This document shows positions 46,838 through 58,042 of a DNA stretch of 64,000 bases, one piece after another (the stretch's first letter is position 1; the number at the start of each line of letters is the position of its first letter). Source of the stretch: Armigeres subalbatus (lineage: Eukaryota > Arthropoda > Insecta > Diptera > Culicidae). Location of the stretch: NCBI RefSeq assembly GCF_024139115.2, contig NC_085139.1:15161533-15225532 (forward strand), written 5' to 3'. The notes under the pieces are model-generated. The model did no database searches and had not been told where the DNA came from. It worked only from the letters and a program-made list of their open reading frames with translations. The position numbers and the translations under genes were made by a program.

Positions 46838-47960
46838 CATGTAGTTTTTTTTTTTTATTATTATTATAGAGACTTTCAGCCCTAGGCTGGCTCATCTCTG
46901 AAAGATTATTATTATAGTAATTCATATAAAAACAGTACAATTCAAATTATTTTTTCTTAGATCTAGTATTGTAGACTTTCCACTCTGATTTGGAAAAGTT
47001 TCCGTCGCTATATTCTAGCTCATCTGGGCAGCTCTGATCTTCACATGTTCTTTTACATTCTTGTTCTATTGCGTCCGTTCCATTCGTTTCGTTTGTTCCA
47101 GTTGACAATCTTCTCTTTGCCGTTGCGGTGCCGTATTCATGCTCGTTGGTGTTATTTCCGTTCTCGCTATTGCCGTCACCGTCGTCGTTGTCGTCTTCAC
47201 CTTGATCGGCTCCTGCCGATGGGTCATCTGTTTTGTTTTGCTCATCGTCGTTGTTCTGTCTATCGGTTGAGTTTGACGCTTCTCGGTTTTGATTTGAATT
47301 TTCTTCGCTTGACACTGTTGATGCACCAGAGCCATTTGAACGAGGTTCGGCTGGCTTGTCTCGGAAAGTAACGAGTGTGGACTCGTTTTCAATTACAATA
47401 CGAGATGGTATTTGCTTCTCTTGCCTCAGTCGTATCACTCGAACGCCGTTCGGGATGCCGCGGAAGAAGTTTTTCCATACCTCGTTGTGTATGGATATAA
47501 TTTTGCCATACTGTTTCATGTGTCGCAAGATTGTAGTGTTGGACATTTGAGGCGGCAGATCATGCAACCTCACGATAGCGGTAGGGCCATCCATGTACAC
47601 GGGGATGTAGTAGTGCATATCGAGATGCACGAATGAATGTCGAAGGTGGTGTTGCTTCTGCAGCCAAAGTGCTTCGCTTTCATCGATCACTTAAACAAAC
47701 ACGCAGTTTTTAATGTTATGGAGTTGAATGTTTTTTACATCATCCATGTTTAGTTTGAGTTTAGTATCAAAAAACCTTTTCACTATCTCAAGACTAGGTC
47801 GCGTTGGTAGGCCACTGAAATCCACAACAAGAGTGTTTCTCCTGTATGACATATTGCGTCGAGTGCAAATGTTCTTCAAAGGTTCGAATGCAAAGGTACT
47901 GGCTATCGGAATAGACGTCTACCGCGCGCGAGAAGCGATTGTCAACTGAACATGTAGTTT
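46838..47960 (-). mobile_element. ORF1-only 'half-LINE' with perfect 12-bp target duplication
   Basis: A 1,099-bp insert (46,850-47,948) is flanked by AACATGTAGTTT at 46,838-46,849 and 47,949-47,960. Read on the minus strand it has a short 5' UTR starting CAGTTGACAATCG, one ORF1 of the mosquito LINE type, 40 bases of spacer, the tail hairpin (AGAGAT...GTCTCT, CAGCC...GGCTG) and an (AAT)n-poly(A) tail. ORF2 is entirely absent, although both ends and the target duplication are intact. The unit therefore moved in its deleted form. Confidence 0.85.
46947..47852 (-). pseudogene. LINE ORF1 (Gag-like) with one in-frame stop
   Basis: About 302 codons from ATG at 47,852 (MSYRRNTLVVDF) to a stop at 46,947. 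One TAA (47,691-47,693) breaks it after NIKNCVFV, and the same frame continues. The N-terminal 150 residues resemble the RNA-binding part of Aedes LINE ORF1 proteins (LPTRPSLEIVKRFF, VYMDGPTAIVRLHDLPPQ, KNFFRGIPNGVRVIRL). The usual zinc knuckles are missing: after TLVTFRDK comes an acidic, Asn/Ser/Asp-rich low-complexity region, then a C-terminus ending NTRSKKK. It would bind RNA in an intact element. Clade is uncertain (Loa, R1 or I group). Confidence 0.75.
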
Positions 47961-48104
47961 CTATTACACAGATAGGTCCTGAACCATTCAAAAAGCACAG
48001 AAAGTGACTCAAGACATCATGGAAGTCGTGGTTGATTCGGTAAACCATTTGATTCAAACTCCAGGACAGTTTGGAGATCTTACAGAATCTCATATGCCAG
48101 GATT

Positions 48105-48186
48105 CTTCTTCTTCTTATTATTATTGGCATTACATCAGCCAATGAGAAATTGCCGCCACGCTGCTTAGTGTTCAATCAGCACTTCT
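48105..48186 (+). repeat. Fragment of a dispersed repeat with (CTT)n(ATT)n head
   Basis: TTCTTCTTCTTATTATTATT, then GGCATTACATC, GCCGCCACGCTGCTTAGTGT and a CAGCACTTC match. This resembles a very common culicine retroposon end, from memory of its layout and not from a search. It abuts the BEL pol relic. Confidence 0.4.
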
Positions 48187-50565
48187 ACAGTTCTGAGCGC
48201 AGATATTGGTAAAATGTACCGTCAGTTCGTCCTAGACCCCAGCCACACTACGATGCATCGTATTTTTTGGCGCAAATCTCCCAGTGAAAGGCTTCGTGTG
48301 TTGGAACTTTCAACCATCGCATATGGAACAGCAGCAGCTCCATTCTTGGCAACGAGGGCACTTCTCCAGCTGGCTCAAAACGAGAGAGACATGATTGTGA
48401 ATATAGGTGATAGCGGAGCCAATGAAGTAATTAAAACGTTAAGATTACTGTGGGATCCCAATTCCGCTGAGTTTATTTTTTTAGCCAGTTCTCCTGAAAA
48501 CATGAAAGCTCCCACAAAGCGGCAAGTATTATCTTCCATTGCAAAGGTGTATTATCCTCTTGGATTGATCTCCCCCGTAGTGGTAATAGCCAAAATACTA
48601 GTGCAACGTATGTGGATTAGTAAGCTAGCATGGGATGACAAACTAGATAATGAGCTTAGTGCTGAGTATAACTCATTCATCGATGCCCTACCAATTGCTA
48701 AGCAAATTAGACTCCCAAGACTCGTTGTCTCTCCTGATGCTGTAGCATATGAATTGCATGGATTTGCAGATGCTGCGAAACAGGCATACGATGCCTGCGT
48801 ATATATTAGATCTGTAAACTCCAATGGCAGCGCTACTATGAAATTAGTCATCAGCAAATCGAAAATAGCTCCCATTTCTCCTGTTAGCATTCCCAGGATG
48901 GAACTCTTGACCGCACTTCTGCTTTTTCGATTCATTGTTAAAATTACAGAAACATTGAAAATTGAGTTTTCTTCGACAAATCTATGGACTGACAGTCAAG
49001 TCGTCTTAGCGTGGTTCCGAAAACCGCTTGATACCCTCGAAGTGTTTGTACGCAACAGAGTAGCAGAAATTGTCTCAAACGATCAATTTGTTTGAAGGTA
49101 TGTTCGGAAAACAGAAAATCCCGCAGACACAGTTTCCAGAGGACAAACTGCCGCTGAACTGTCTAAGAACGAAATGTGGTGGAATGGACCGCATTTTCTT
49201 CGCTTGGCGGTGTACGAAACTGACGTACCAAACCTTCCCAGTGACGACGAAATTCCGGAATCGAAGCAAACATTAGTAGTGCACGTGGCATTGAAATTTG
49301 AAGAGTTTCCTGTTCTGGCAAAATTTGAATCCTTCCGTAAAACTCAGCGAATTGTTACTTATATTCTGCGCTTTCTCTCCAACTCACGTAAGAAGAAAGA
49401 AGAGCGTGTCGTCACTCCTTATCTATCTATACTAGAACTACGAAGGGCAATGATAAAGATAGTTGGTTCCATTCAGCAACAGGAATTATTCCGTGAGATA
49501 GAGAAGGTTGAAGACGGAGACAATAATCATCGACTGGGCAGTTTGAATCCCTTCCTTGCTAATGACTTGCTACGGGTGGGAGGGAGAATCCACCATTCTC
49601 AGTTACCTTACCACACAAAACATCAGCTTATTCTTCCCGACAAAAACCCAGTAGCTCGGAGTCTAATTGCAACAATCCATCGTGAAAATTTGCAAGTGGG
49701 TCTATCTAGCGTGATATAACCATCCTTAGACAAAACTTTTGGTTGTTGAACGCTAAATCGACTGTTCGAAAGGTGATAGGGAACTGTGTAACTTACTTCC
49801 GTATTAGTCCAACTACGATCGATCAGCAAATTGGTGACCTTCCTTCCTATAGTCAACGAGAAACCAGTTTTTGCCCAAGTAGGAATCGACAACGCAGGAC
49901 CCATCGTTGTGAAACAGGCGGCTCGGAAAGCGACTCCAGTTAAGGGTTACATTTGCATTTTTGTTTGTATGGCAACAAAGGCCATTCACTTAGATGCAGT
50001 AGAGAATCTTGCAACGGAAGCCTTTTTAGCAGCTTTTCATCGATTTGTGGCACCGTACACAGCGACAATGGTACTAATTTAAGTCAGAGTCAGAGCTTCA
50101 CCAGCTCTATGTTATGTTTCAGAACGAAGCTACCCAGGGAAAACTGTTCGAGCTTTGCCAGACCAAGGAGATCGCCTGATGAACCATTCCCCATTTCGGA
50201 GGCCTATGGGAGGCTGGGGTGAAAGCGTGAAGTCTGTCCTTTAAAAGATATATCAGTCAGCATCCCTTACAATTTTTGAGCTCTACGCTCTCTTATGCCA
50301 AGTGGAAGCTATTCTAAACTCCATACCCTTATTTGCGCACTCCAATTACCCTCAAGATCCGGAAGCCCTAACTCATTTTATGATTGGACGTCCTCTCCAT
50401 GCCGTTCCCGAACCGCCATATCTACAAAATTCCGGACAATCGTTTATCTCGTTGGCAATATGTCCAACATCTACGCGAGCATTTTTGGAACTGATGGTCT
50501 AGAGAATATTTGACAGAACTGCAGGTTAGAGGCAAGTGGACTCAGAAACGAGTGAATGTCAGACC
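48187..50565 (+). pseudogene. Decayed BEL/Pao pol (RT, RNase H, integrase)
   Basis: Starts inside the reverse transcriptase (ADIGKMYRQFVLDPSHTT). About 65 codons are missing between AQNERDM and GANEVIKTL, removing the YVDD site. RNase H follows (LHGFADAAKQAYDACVYI, LWTDSQVVLAWF). One frame runs from about 48,187 to 49,719 with a TGA at 49,093-49,095. Further frameshifts break the integrase: CVTYFRISPTT (zinc-binding part), FAQVGIDNAGPIV, FVCMATKAIHLDAVENL and GGLWEAGV-like remains near 50,200. The C-terminal domain is partly readable to about 50,565. No LTRs are attached. It is not the same copy as the element at 3.5-10.2 kb and is much older. Confidence 0.9.
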
Positions 50566-51970
50566 TGGGGCCTCATTGCGCATCTCCTTTCGAGCAACGA
50601 GCGAGAATGAGATCGACCCGACACCCGCAGCCGTGCGGTGATCAGCAGCTGTGCGTCGAGCAACAGCGGTAGGCGTGCGAGGGGTGGTGCAGCCAGGGTA
50701 GAAATATTTCACAGTCAATGCAGTGAAAAACATGGATCTCAGTATAATCTGCAGTCGCCTTCTTCGCCGCCGTGGTGAGTGCGACTGGGTGCAGCCGAAA
50801 AATCATTTCCAACACCGACCTTTCAATTTCGCATTCAGCCACTCACAAGTCACTCTGACATGCTGCTCAGTTCGCTCCTTACCGTATGACTGTGAGTGGC
50901 CCATTTAAACGCGTGGTGAATTTTTTCAATTTGCTGGGTGAATGTGTACATTTTGCTGTGGTAGATTTCATCTTCGCGGCGCAGTGGGTGATGTGAGTTC
51001 TGTTGTTTACTTTTCTGCCTCTCAGGGAATGTGAGGTTGATTTCAAAGCAGGAAGAAAATAAAAACATGATATAAAAAAACATCACCTTCATCCAGTGCT
51101 GCCGAAAATTTACAACCCTGGGTGCAGCTGATTCTTGCTGATACATCGTCACCGACGTCGCCCGATATCGCAAGCATTGCGTGGTGGTAGTGGTAGCAGC
51201 AAGGCTACGAAGAAATTTTGTGTACCTTGAAGAAAATTAATGGAATGAAGAACTAAACTGTGTTTTGCTCCAACGATCGCTCCCTTTTCAACACCGACGG
51301 CCGTTTCGGTCTATCCAGAGAGACGATCCATCGTCAACAGGCAGCCAGCCCCAGACCTGCCTCCATTGGCAACAATGCGATGGCAACCACCACACCGGTG
51401 TTGTCCATCCGTGGCTCGGTCCCAGGAGGGGAACGGTCAATCCACCCGACCAGCAGCGCAGCATACAGTCCACCTAGCCTTCAACAATTGAAACGGTTCA
51501 AGATCGGTTGGATTCGATTCTGGTTTCCTTCGACTGACTTCACTTCAGCGCCAAGCAGACGATTAAATCGTTTGCTTGTGAAGCAGCAATATTTGTATGC
51601 TCGGCGAGACTCAGGGCGAGTCCATCAAACACGCGGAAATGATCAAAAACGAGTCCGACCTGTCCGTCCACAATTTTCCACCCAAACGGCAAGGCACACG
51701 AAAATCCCCTTTGAAATTCCCAAAAAAAAAACTCTAATTAAATCCCACTCAATCAAAATACTTTCTTCATAAAAAAGCGATCTAGCAAACGTTCAAATTT
51801 CAAACTATATTGTCGTTGTTTCCAAACCTCTAACTCCTAGGATTCCAATTGGAATTTCTGCGCACGGCCGTGCTTCTAGTCCCTTTCGCTTTCTACTGTT
51901 CTACATTAAGTTTAGATCTGACCTTGAATCTTGCTCGCTCAGCTTGTGCTCAGGCGTGGTCCGACGATGG
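50566..51970. other. Unassigned sequence with an unexplained 170-codon open frame
   Basis: Begins where BEL homology stops. The longest frame (51,260-51,772, plus) is Ser/Arg/Pro-rich (for example TTTPVLSIRGSVPGGERS) with no ATG at its start and no domain. A neighbouring frame reads TIETVQDRLDSILVSFD, so a frameshifted older gene is possible. I cannot assign it to a host gene or an element. Confidence 0.35.
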
Positions 51971-51974
51971 GTGC

Positions 51975-52215
51975 AACGAAGTTGTGGAGCAGTTTCGACT
52001 GAGTACGCCGCCGGTGCGACGATAGCTTGCTGATGGGTACGCCGCCGGTGTGGCGACAGATGGTGGTGTGAGTGGCGAGTTCGCCGCCGGTGCGACGAAG
52101 GCGATCAAGCTGTGTGCGTGTGCGACGAAAGCTGTTTCTTGCCGCCGGAGCGACGAATGCTGTGTGTTGGCGAACGAATCGTGCCGCCGGAGCGTCGATG
52201 GCTGTCCGTGTAGTA
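51975..52215. repeat. Irregular GCCGCCGGTGCGACGA repeat
   Basis: GCCGCCGGTGCGACGA or close variants (GCCGCCGGAGCGACGAA, GCCGCCGGTGTGGCGA) appear about six times at uneven spacing of 30-60 bases. GC-rich in an AT-rich neighbourhood. Both strands carry open frames here, none with a domain. Confidence 0.5.
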
Positions 52216-52774
52216 GTGGATACGATGTCGCGCTGTAGGGTGTGTGCTTCGCACGATGGCCAACGTGGCGGTGCTCGTCGACTGGAGATCACCCAGCGAT
52301 GCTGTGGGTGGTTCGCTTGGTGGGGTAGTGTGCGCCGACACTGCCTCGTGCAAATCGTTTAGACGTCGATCTGCCAGCTGTCTCGAGGCCAACGAGAAAG
52401 GAGAATGCGTCCGGTTGTTGGCTACCGAAAAGCGATTCTCGGGAGATGTGGTGTTCTCCCTGGCCCGTAGGTGCGACGATTAAAATTGAACTCATGAGTA
52501 AAACAAATAATTTAATATCGTGAGTGGGCATAAAAATTGTATCGATTCGGGATAAGGTAATAGAATAATTTGGCTATCCACCACGAGAAGGCGCGAATAT
52601 CATAAAACGGCAGAATATGGCTGCGATCTGTAGCTTCTGATTTGAATCAGTCTTACTCCAGACGGAAAGGTTGATCAATCGAACTGAAACAGAATATTTT
52701 GTCTAATCTTGTAACATAGTTACACAATATCTAAAAATAATTACTTTAGGTTATATGTTCCAGCCATAATTACG

Positions 52775-52850
52775 GGTAGGACAGTCCTTTGACTGTCCCA
52801 CCCATGCATATTCATGCGTAGGACATGTCCTACTTGTCCCACCCAATCCC
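52775..52850. repeat. Short palindromes GTAGGACA/TGTCC
   Basis: GGTAGGACAGTCC, TTTGA, CTGTCCCACC form one hairpin and GTAGGACATGTCCTAC (52,818-52,833) is a perfect 16-base palindrome. It may be a piece of an LTR or MITE end. No partner was found in the window. Confidence 0.4.
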
Positions 52851-52984
52851 GGGGCCACTGCTGACTACGGTGCTGGTCAAAACAAACATATGCATGAGCT
52901 ATTGACTTCATTTTTTAAGTTTTCCAAAATTTGAAGTGATTATCTCCATTTCCGTATGATAAACAGTAAGCAGGAAAGACACTA

Positions 52985-53154
52985 CACACTTAAAATAAAT
53001 CGCCGACTTCGGTAAAATTTTACCAAAATCTCGGTGATTTTGACAGTTGAGCAAGAGATAAAATTACAAAAAATCTGTATATTAATTTACCGAACAGTTC
53101 AGCGGTTGAGATTTCGGTAAAATTTACCGAATACTGTAAAATGAGCTAAGTGTG
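52985..53154. mobile_element. 170-bp MITE with TA target duplication
   Basis: CACACTTA at 52,985 and TAAGTGTG ending 53,154 begin inverted repeats of about 50 bp that include TTCGGTAAA, TTTTACC and AAATCTC. Flanked by TA on each side (52,983-52,984 and 53,155-53,156). No coding capacity. Tc1/mariner-type by the TA duplication. Confidence 0.75.
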
Positions 53155-53156
53155 TA

Positions 53157-56100
53157 CAGAACTTCAAAGCATTAAAATTCGAAATTGTTGAAGTACCCGA
53201 CATATTTAAGGAACTTTTTGACATTAAGGATGAGCTTAAAGTCGAAAAGGTTTCAACCAATACACGAAGTAAGTCGTCCTCATAGCGTGAGCATGCAAAA
53301 AATGATGCATCAAATGGCTTCTATTGTAAAACCAAAGCAGAATCACAAAGTTAGAGGCTACGACCAACAATCAGCGCAAAAACCGGCCATCAGTCATCAT
53401 CTGAATTGAACGAGTGGCCATATCCCACCCCAGCGCAGCAGTCACATCTGTCACAGTTTCTAATGCCACTCTCTGCCCACCATTCTCCGGGCGGAAACCC
53501 ACTCATTACGCATTACACTAAGCTTGGATGCACTTTGTGAAACAGTTTGTCAAAATGTGTGTAAAATGGAGCCCCTTACCGTGCGTGTGACCGACCTTAC
53601 TCACTCAGTGGTGCGCCCGACCAACGACAACGACTCTTGCTGCCGCCGGGCTGCTGCAGCAACACACTTTTGGCTGCCGGACAACTTGACTCACTGCGCG
53701 CTGCTTGCTACTGGAGAAACGGGTTACCGAAATTCTGCCGTCGGACGAATTTCAAACGTCCCAGGAGGAGGTCACCCTGGCGCGTTCCGCACTCTGCCGT
53801 CCCCATTCGCTTCCGCTTTCCGATCCACTGTTTGTTCTTTCTGACGTCCGCTCGTTTGCTCCTCGGTGTGTGTATTTCAGTCTGTCAGCATGACCTCTTC
53901 CTGCGTGTTCCCCGAGGTGGTGGTGATGGCGGCGTCGGGAACAGGGACGTGCAATGTGTGTGCATCCGAGTATCCTTCCAGCATCATCACCGAGCACCCA
54001 GCCGGGAACCGAGAACCGAAGAGAAAGAGTGAGTTTTAATGTGTATGTGCATGAGTAAGTGCGTTTCGTACTACCGTTTCCAGATATATTTCCTGTCTAG
54101 CTTTCATTCGATACAAGTTATAGCTGCTTTTAGCTGTCACATGTTAAAAAATTTATGGGAGGCTTTTTGGGCTTTCATACATGACCTCCCGTGGTCTCGT
54201 TGGCAGTGATTTTCCCAGGCTGAGCGCACTTTCTCACCCAAAGAGTTGGTCCGGTCGCTTTTCGGGTCCCATTCTCCTCGGAGCCGGACTTCCTCTGAAA
54301 TATACATGCAATGCATCACCGACGTCGCAGCAAACAAACACACCGGGTCCAGTCCAGGCTAGACCGAATGGATGACCTCCTCTCTGGAACACCAAAATCC
54401 ACTTTTTCATGCGACCGGAAAAGTTTTCCATTTCCATTAAAATAAAATAATGCAAATTTCACGACCACTTTCCAGAGTCGTCTAGTCGTGGTCAATAATT
54501 GATTAAGTGCAATTTAATCCGAAGCATCCATTTACAAAATGCATCAGTTGTCCTATCCGTGCTAATCTTCGAAATTGTGCAACGAAATCCCGGCCTTTGT
54601 TCGTCCTCACTCCAAGCAGTCGTTAATCCACGGCTACTTTGATGTGATGAGTCTGAAGTTTTCTCGCCCCGATGACAATCGCTCACCCCCACCCCCACAA
54701 CTCGGTCCCGACGATTCAGTGCGAAAAGGTGGGCCGAACCCGCGCTCTAAAACTAATGAAATTATAGCGCAGGTCGCTCCCTCCCATTCGTAATGGCACT
54801 CTGGAACTGCTGTTGCTGCTGCTGCTCAAATAGCCCGTGTGCAGCGCACATCCCGCATGGGAAAAGTTTTCGCTTTTAATTTGTATAAACATAAACTTTC
54901 AAGAAATTTACAGTTTTATTATGCTGCAGTGCAGAATTTTTCCCGTCGTGTGTACAACCCCAAAATCCCACACTTTTTTCGGGTGTTTCCTCGCTTTTCC
55001 TTTGCAAGAGATGGCATTCGGCGCGAACAGTGGGATTTCTTCGAATCATGCAAAACTAGTGGCCGTATCGAGCACGATATTTTGTGACGATGTACAAGGT
55101 GAGTAGGGTCAGTAAAGTAAATGTACATAATTTCGAAACGCAAGCTCCAAAATGATCAAACTTTGATTTTTACCAAAAATTATGCATAACAGTCTGAAAT
55201 CTGAAGTAGACTTTTATTTCTTCTATCGGACACACACCCTTAAACTTTTTAAAACAAAAAAAAATCTGGCATGTACGATGCTGATTCTTGATATTTTTCA
55301 ACATAACTTCTTGCATTTTTGCATCACCATCAATAAGAGATTCTCACAATTATTCTACGGTTGTCTTATCCATCATTTCTAGTTTACTAGTTCGTTATTT
55401 TTCTGAGGAACCTCCTTTTTAACAACATCGGCTCGTGTACGAATGCTGTCATACAGAATGTAAAAAATTTCGTTTCACTAATTTCAATGCGAGGAGCAGG
55501 AGAAGCAGACTGGCACTTGTAACTTTTAGCAAGGTAGCATCGTCTTTGTCACATGCACCATTGCCGTAATCCGAACAAATGCCTACCTCTAAAGAAGGAA
55601 TCCTATCCACCATTGCCTTATTCCGGATAGATTGGGATTGGGTGACAGGGTGATTTAAATAAACACACGCATAGATCTAATCCCGACGTTCAATTGTCAG
55701 CGCCAAATGTCAGTATAATCAAGGCTAATTATGTTTTTTTTATTTCGGGCGGCTTCCATACTCAGTTGCAATCAATTGAATGAATCTTTGAAGAAGTAAA
55801 CTGACTAAGTCATTCTATGTTTTGAATAATCAAAACATGATTGTCAAAACTCATAGCGAATGTGCCTAATGAACGTGACCCAAACAACACACTTGTCATA
55901 AAAATGTTTCTTTGACCTATGTACGACCAAACCTAGTCATATTTGAGTTGCTGCAACCAAATCTGTCTGAAATGTGTTACTCGGGGAATATTTCATGCTC
56001 TGCTTAGCAGTGATATCAATTTTAAACATATAGCATAATGAATTACTGAAGTTTGAAGACAATAGAGTTATCTCCCATATTCACCCTATCATAATGAAAT

Positions 56101-56160
56101 GAGTGGAAGACAAATGAGCTTGTTTCTCATTTCTTAGGAAGATTCCTATATGGCAGTGAT
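53157..56160. other. Mixed unique sequence, no supported gene
   Basis: 53,400-54,060 and 54,540-55,100 are GC-richer with overlapping open frames up to 131 codons on both strands, none with a domain. GCTGCTGCTGCT lies near 54,815. A 45-base segment near 55,930-55,985 (ATTTGAGTTGCTGCAACCAA) has an inverted relative at 28,335-28,385, so part of this is dispersed repeat. A host exon cannot be excluded but I cannot point to one. Confidence 0.35.
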
Positions 56161-56162
56161 TA

Positions 56163-56378
56163 CACGCTAACTTTCACCCACTCAGTGACTGAGTAAAATT
56201 GTATTGCTCTCTCTTTCTAACCCACGGAAATTTTACTTAATTTCTGTCAAAAGCAGGACAACCCAAAACTATATATGAGTAATCCTGCTTTCGACGGAAA
56301 TTGAATAAAATTTCCGTGGGAAGAAAAGAGAGGGCAATACAATTTTACTCAGTCACTGAGTAGATGAAAGTTAGAGTG
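56163..56378. mobile_element. 216-bp foldback MITE with TA target duplication
   Basis: Nearly the whole element is an inverted repeat: arms of about 100 bp share CTAACTTTCA, ACTCAGTGACTGAGTAAAAT, TGTATTGC, CCACGGAAATTTTA and AAAGCAGGA. The outer ends CACGCTAAC and GTTAGAGTG are flanked by TA. No coding capacity. Confidence 0.85.
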
Positions 56379-56519
56379 TAAGCTTGATATGAACAACGAC
56401 GGAGAACCACCAAAATATCAATCAAAGCAATCGTGGTACTTCGCCACCATCGCGGATAGGAGTGACAGTTTATCAGAAGACTTCCGCTTGCCTAGCAGCT
56501 TGATAATCTCCCCTTAGGA

Positions 56520-57400
56520 TATCTCCACAATTCACATCAGCATACGAGAAAGATTCTCATAAGAATCCGAGAAGAATTCTCATTTGAATCTCTAAGGAAT
56601 GCCTTTCAGAAGTCATACTGGATTCCTTTGGGTATCGTTGCGTTGAGGGATGCATTTGGGAATCGGTGGAGGATACCCTTCATAATCCACGGATGATTTG
56701 CTTCAGAATCTCTCATTGATTTGCTTCGGAATTCCTCCGGAGTCGTTCGAAAATTTGTTTCCGAATCATTTGAAGATTTGCTTCGGAATTCCTTGATGAT
56801 TTATTTCAGAACACTTCAGTGATTTGCTTCAGAATATTTAAATATTTAATTTGGAGTCCCTCGACGTTTTCATTCGACGATTCACTTCGAAATACATCGA
56901 CGGTTTGCTTCGATGATTTGCTTTAGAATCCTTCGAAGATTTGCTTCGGAACCTCTCAACGATTTGCTTTGGAATCATTCGACGATTTGCTTCGAAATCC
57001 TTCGATGATTTGCTTCAACATCCCTGAAGGAAACCCTGGATTAATCTTTACGGAATCTCTAGAGGATTAATTCGGAGTCCCTCGGAAATTTGCTTCGAGA
57101 TCCCTCGATATATTGCTTCGGATTTTTCGAAAATTTGCTTCTACATCCCTGGACCATTGCCGATGAAAACTCTGGAACATTCACGTTGGAATTCTTGGAA
57201 TATTCCTTTCGAAATTCCTGGAGGATACCTAAAAGATTTTCATTGGAATCCTTGCAACATTCCCATCGGAATCCCATGAATACTTGGAGTCCATGAAACA
57301 TTCCCTTCGAACTCCCCGGAACATTCCTGTCGGAATCCCTGGTTTATTGCCTTCAGAATCCTTGGAGGTTCCCTTCCGTATGCTTGGAGGAATGTTGCAG
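56520..57400. repeat. Satellite E: degenerate 23-nt GATTTGCTTCGAAATC repeat
   Basis: Clearest between 56,850 and 57,120, where CGATGATTTGCTTCGAAATC units follow each other at 23 nt. Each unit can fold as GATTT-GCTTCG-AAATC. The edges grade into TTCGGAATCCCTGGA-type sequence. Confidence 0.75.
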
Positions 57401-57589
57401 AGGATTATGTCTTAGCTCATTTGACAGGAGCGATCGCTCGCAAACGCGAATAAACGTTAAAAAGTGTGGGACAATCAGAGAGAGCCAGTGAAACGTCAGT
57501 TCGTCGGTGGTAAAATGTTCGAGAATTCTGGAAAAGAAACTTAAAATAGAGAAAATAGATGAAGGGGCTATAGCCCCCCAGGCTTCGGT

Positions 57590-58042
57590 GCCTCGAGAGA
57601 GACGGCCAAATGGTGCCCACTACGGGATATGACAAAGTTTCAGATAAGCTACATAGAAAAAAATCCGTAGGTAAAAATTACAATTTCGTAGACTACAAGT
57701 TGTTTCTAAAACTAGCATAAAATTTCAGTTAAATGAACCATAGTTTCAGAAAAATTCATCACTGATTCAGTTCATGTAACAACATTCCGCAGGGACAGTT
57801 GATTTTTACTGCGTGCGTGGTTTAATCAATCCGGTTTGTTATCTGTTGGAAATCGTCGGTGCATTTAAAGAAATAACCTCGGAATGGTAGTTTCGACCGC
57901 AACATTTTTCTGTGTGTATGAATACAGCAAACTATTTGCTGTCGACAAAATGCGCATTACGCAATGAAAATATATTTGCAGGATTTGGCTGATGGACCAA
58001 CGTCTCATATGAAATCTCGTCATATCCCGTAGTAGGCCGTCT
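57590..58042. repeat. Inverted arms CACTACGGGATATGAC, right arm cut by satellite D
   Basis: CACTACGGGATATGAC (57,617-57,632) pairs with GTCATATCCCGTAGT (58,018-58,032), and the homology extends inwards about 20 bases and outwards to GGCCGTCTCT. The left arm continues further out but the right arm ends in satellite D. It looks like a palindromic element of about 450 bp or more whose right outer part was replaced by or grew into the array. Confidence 0.55.

Noticed and set aside
47081..47392. Threonine- and glutamine-rich 108-codon frames on both strands
   Set aside because: Shadows of the low-complexity part of the half-LINE ORF1 in other frames.
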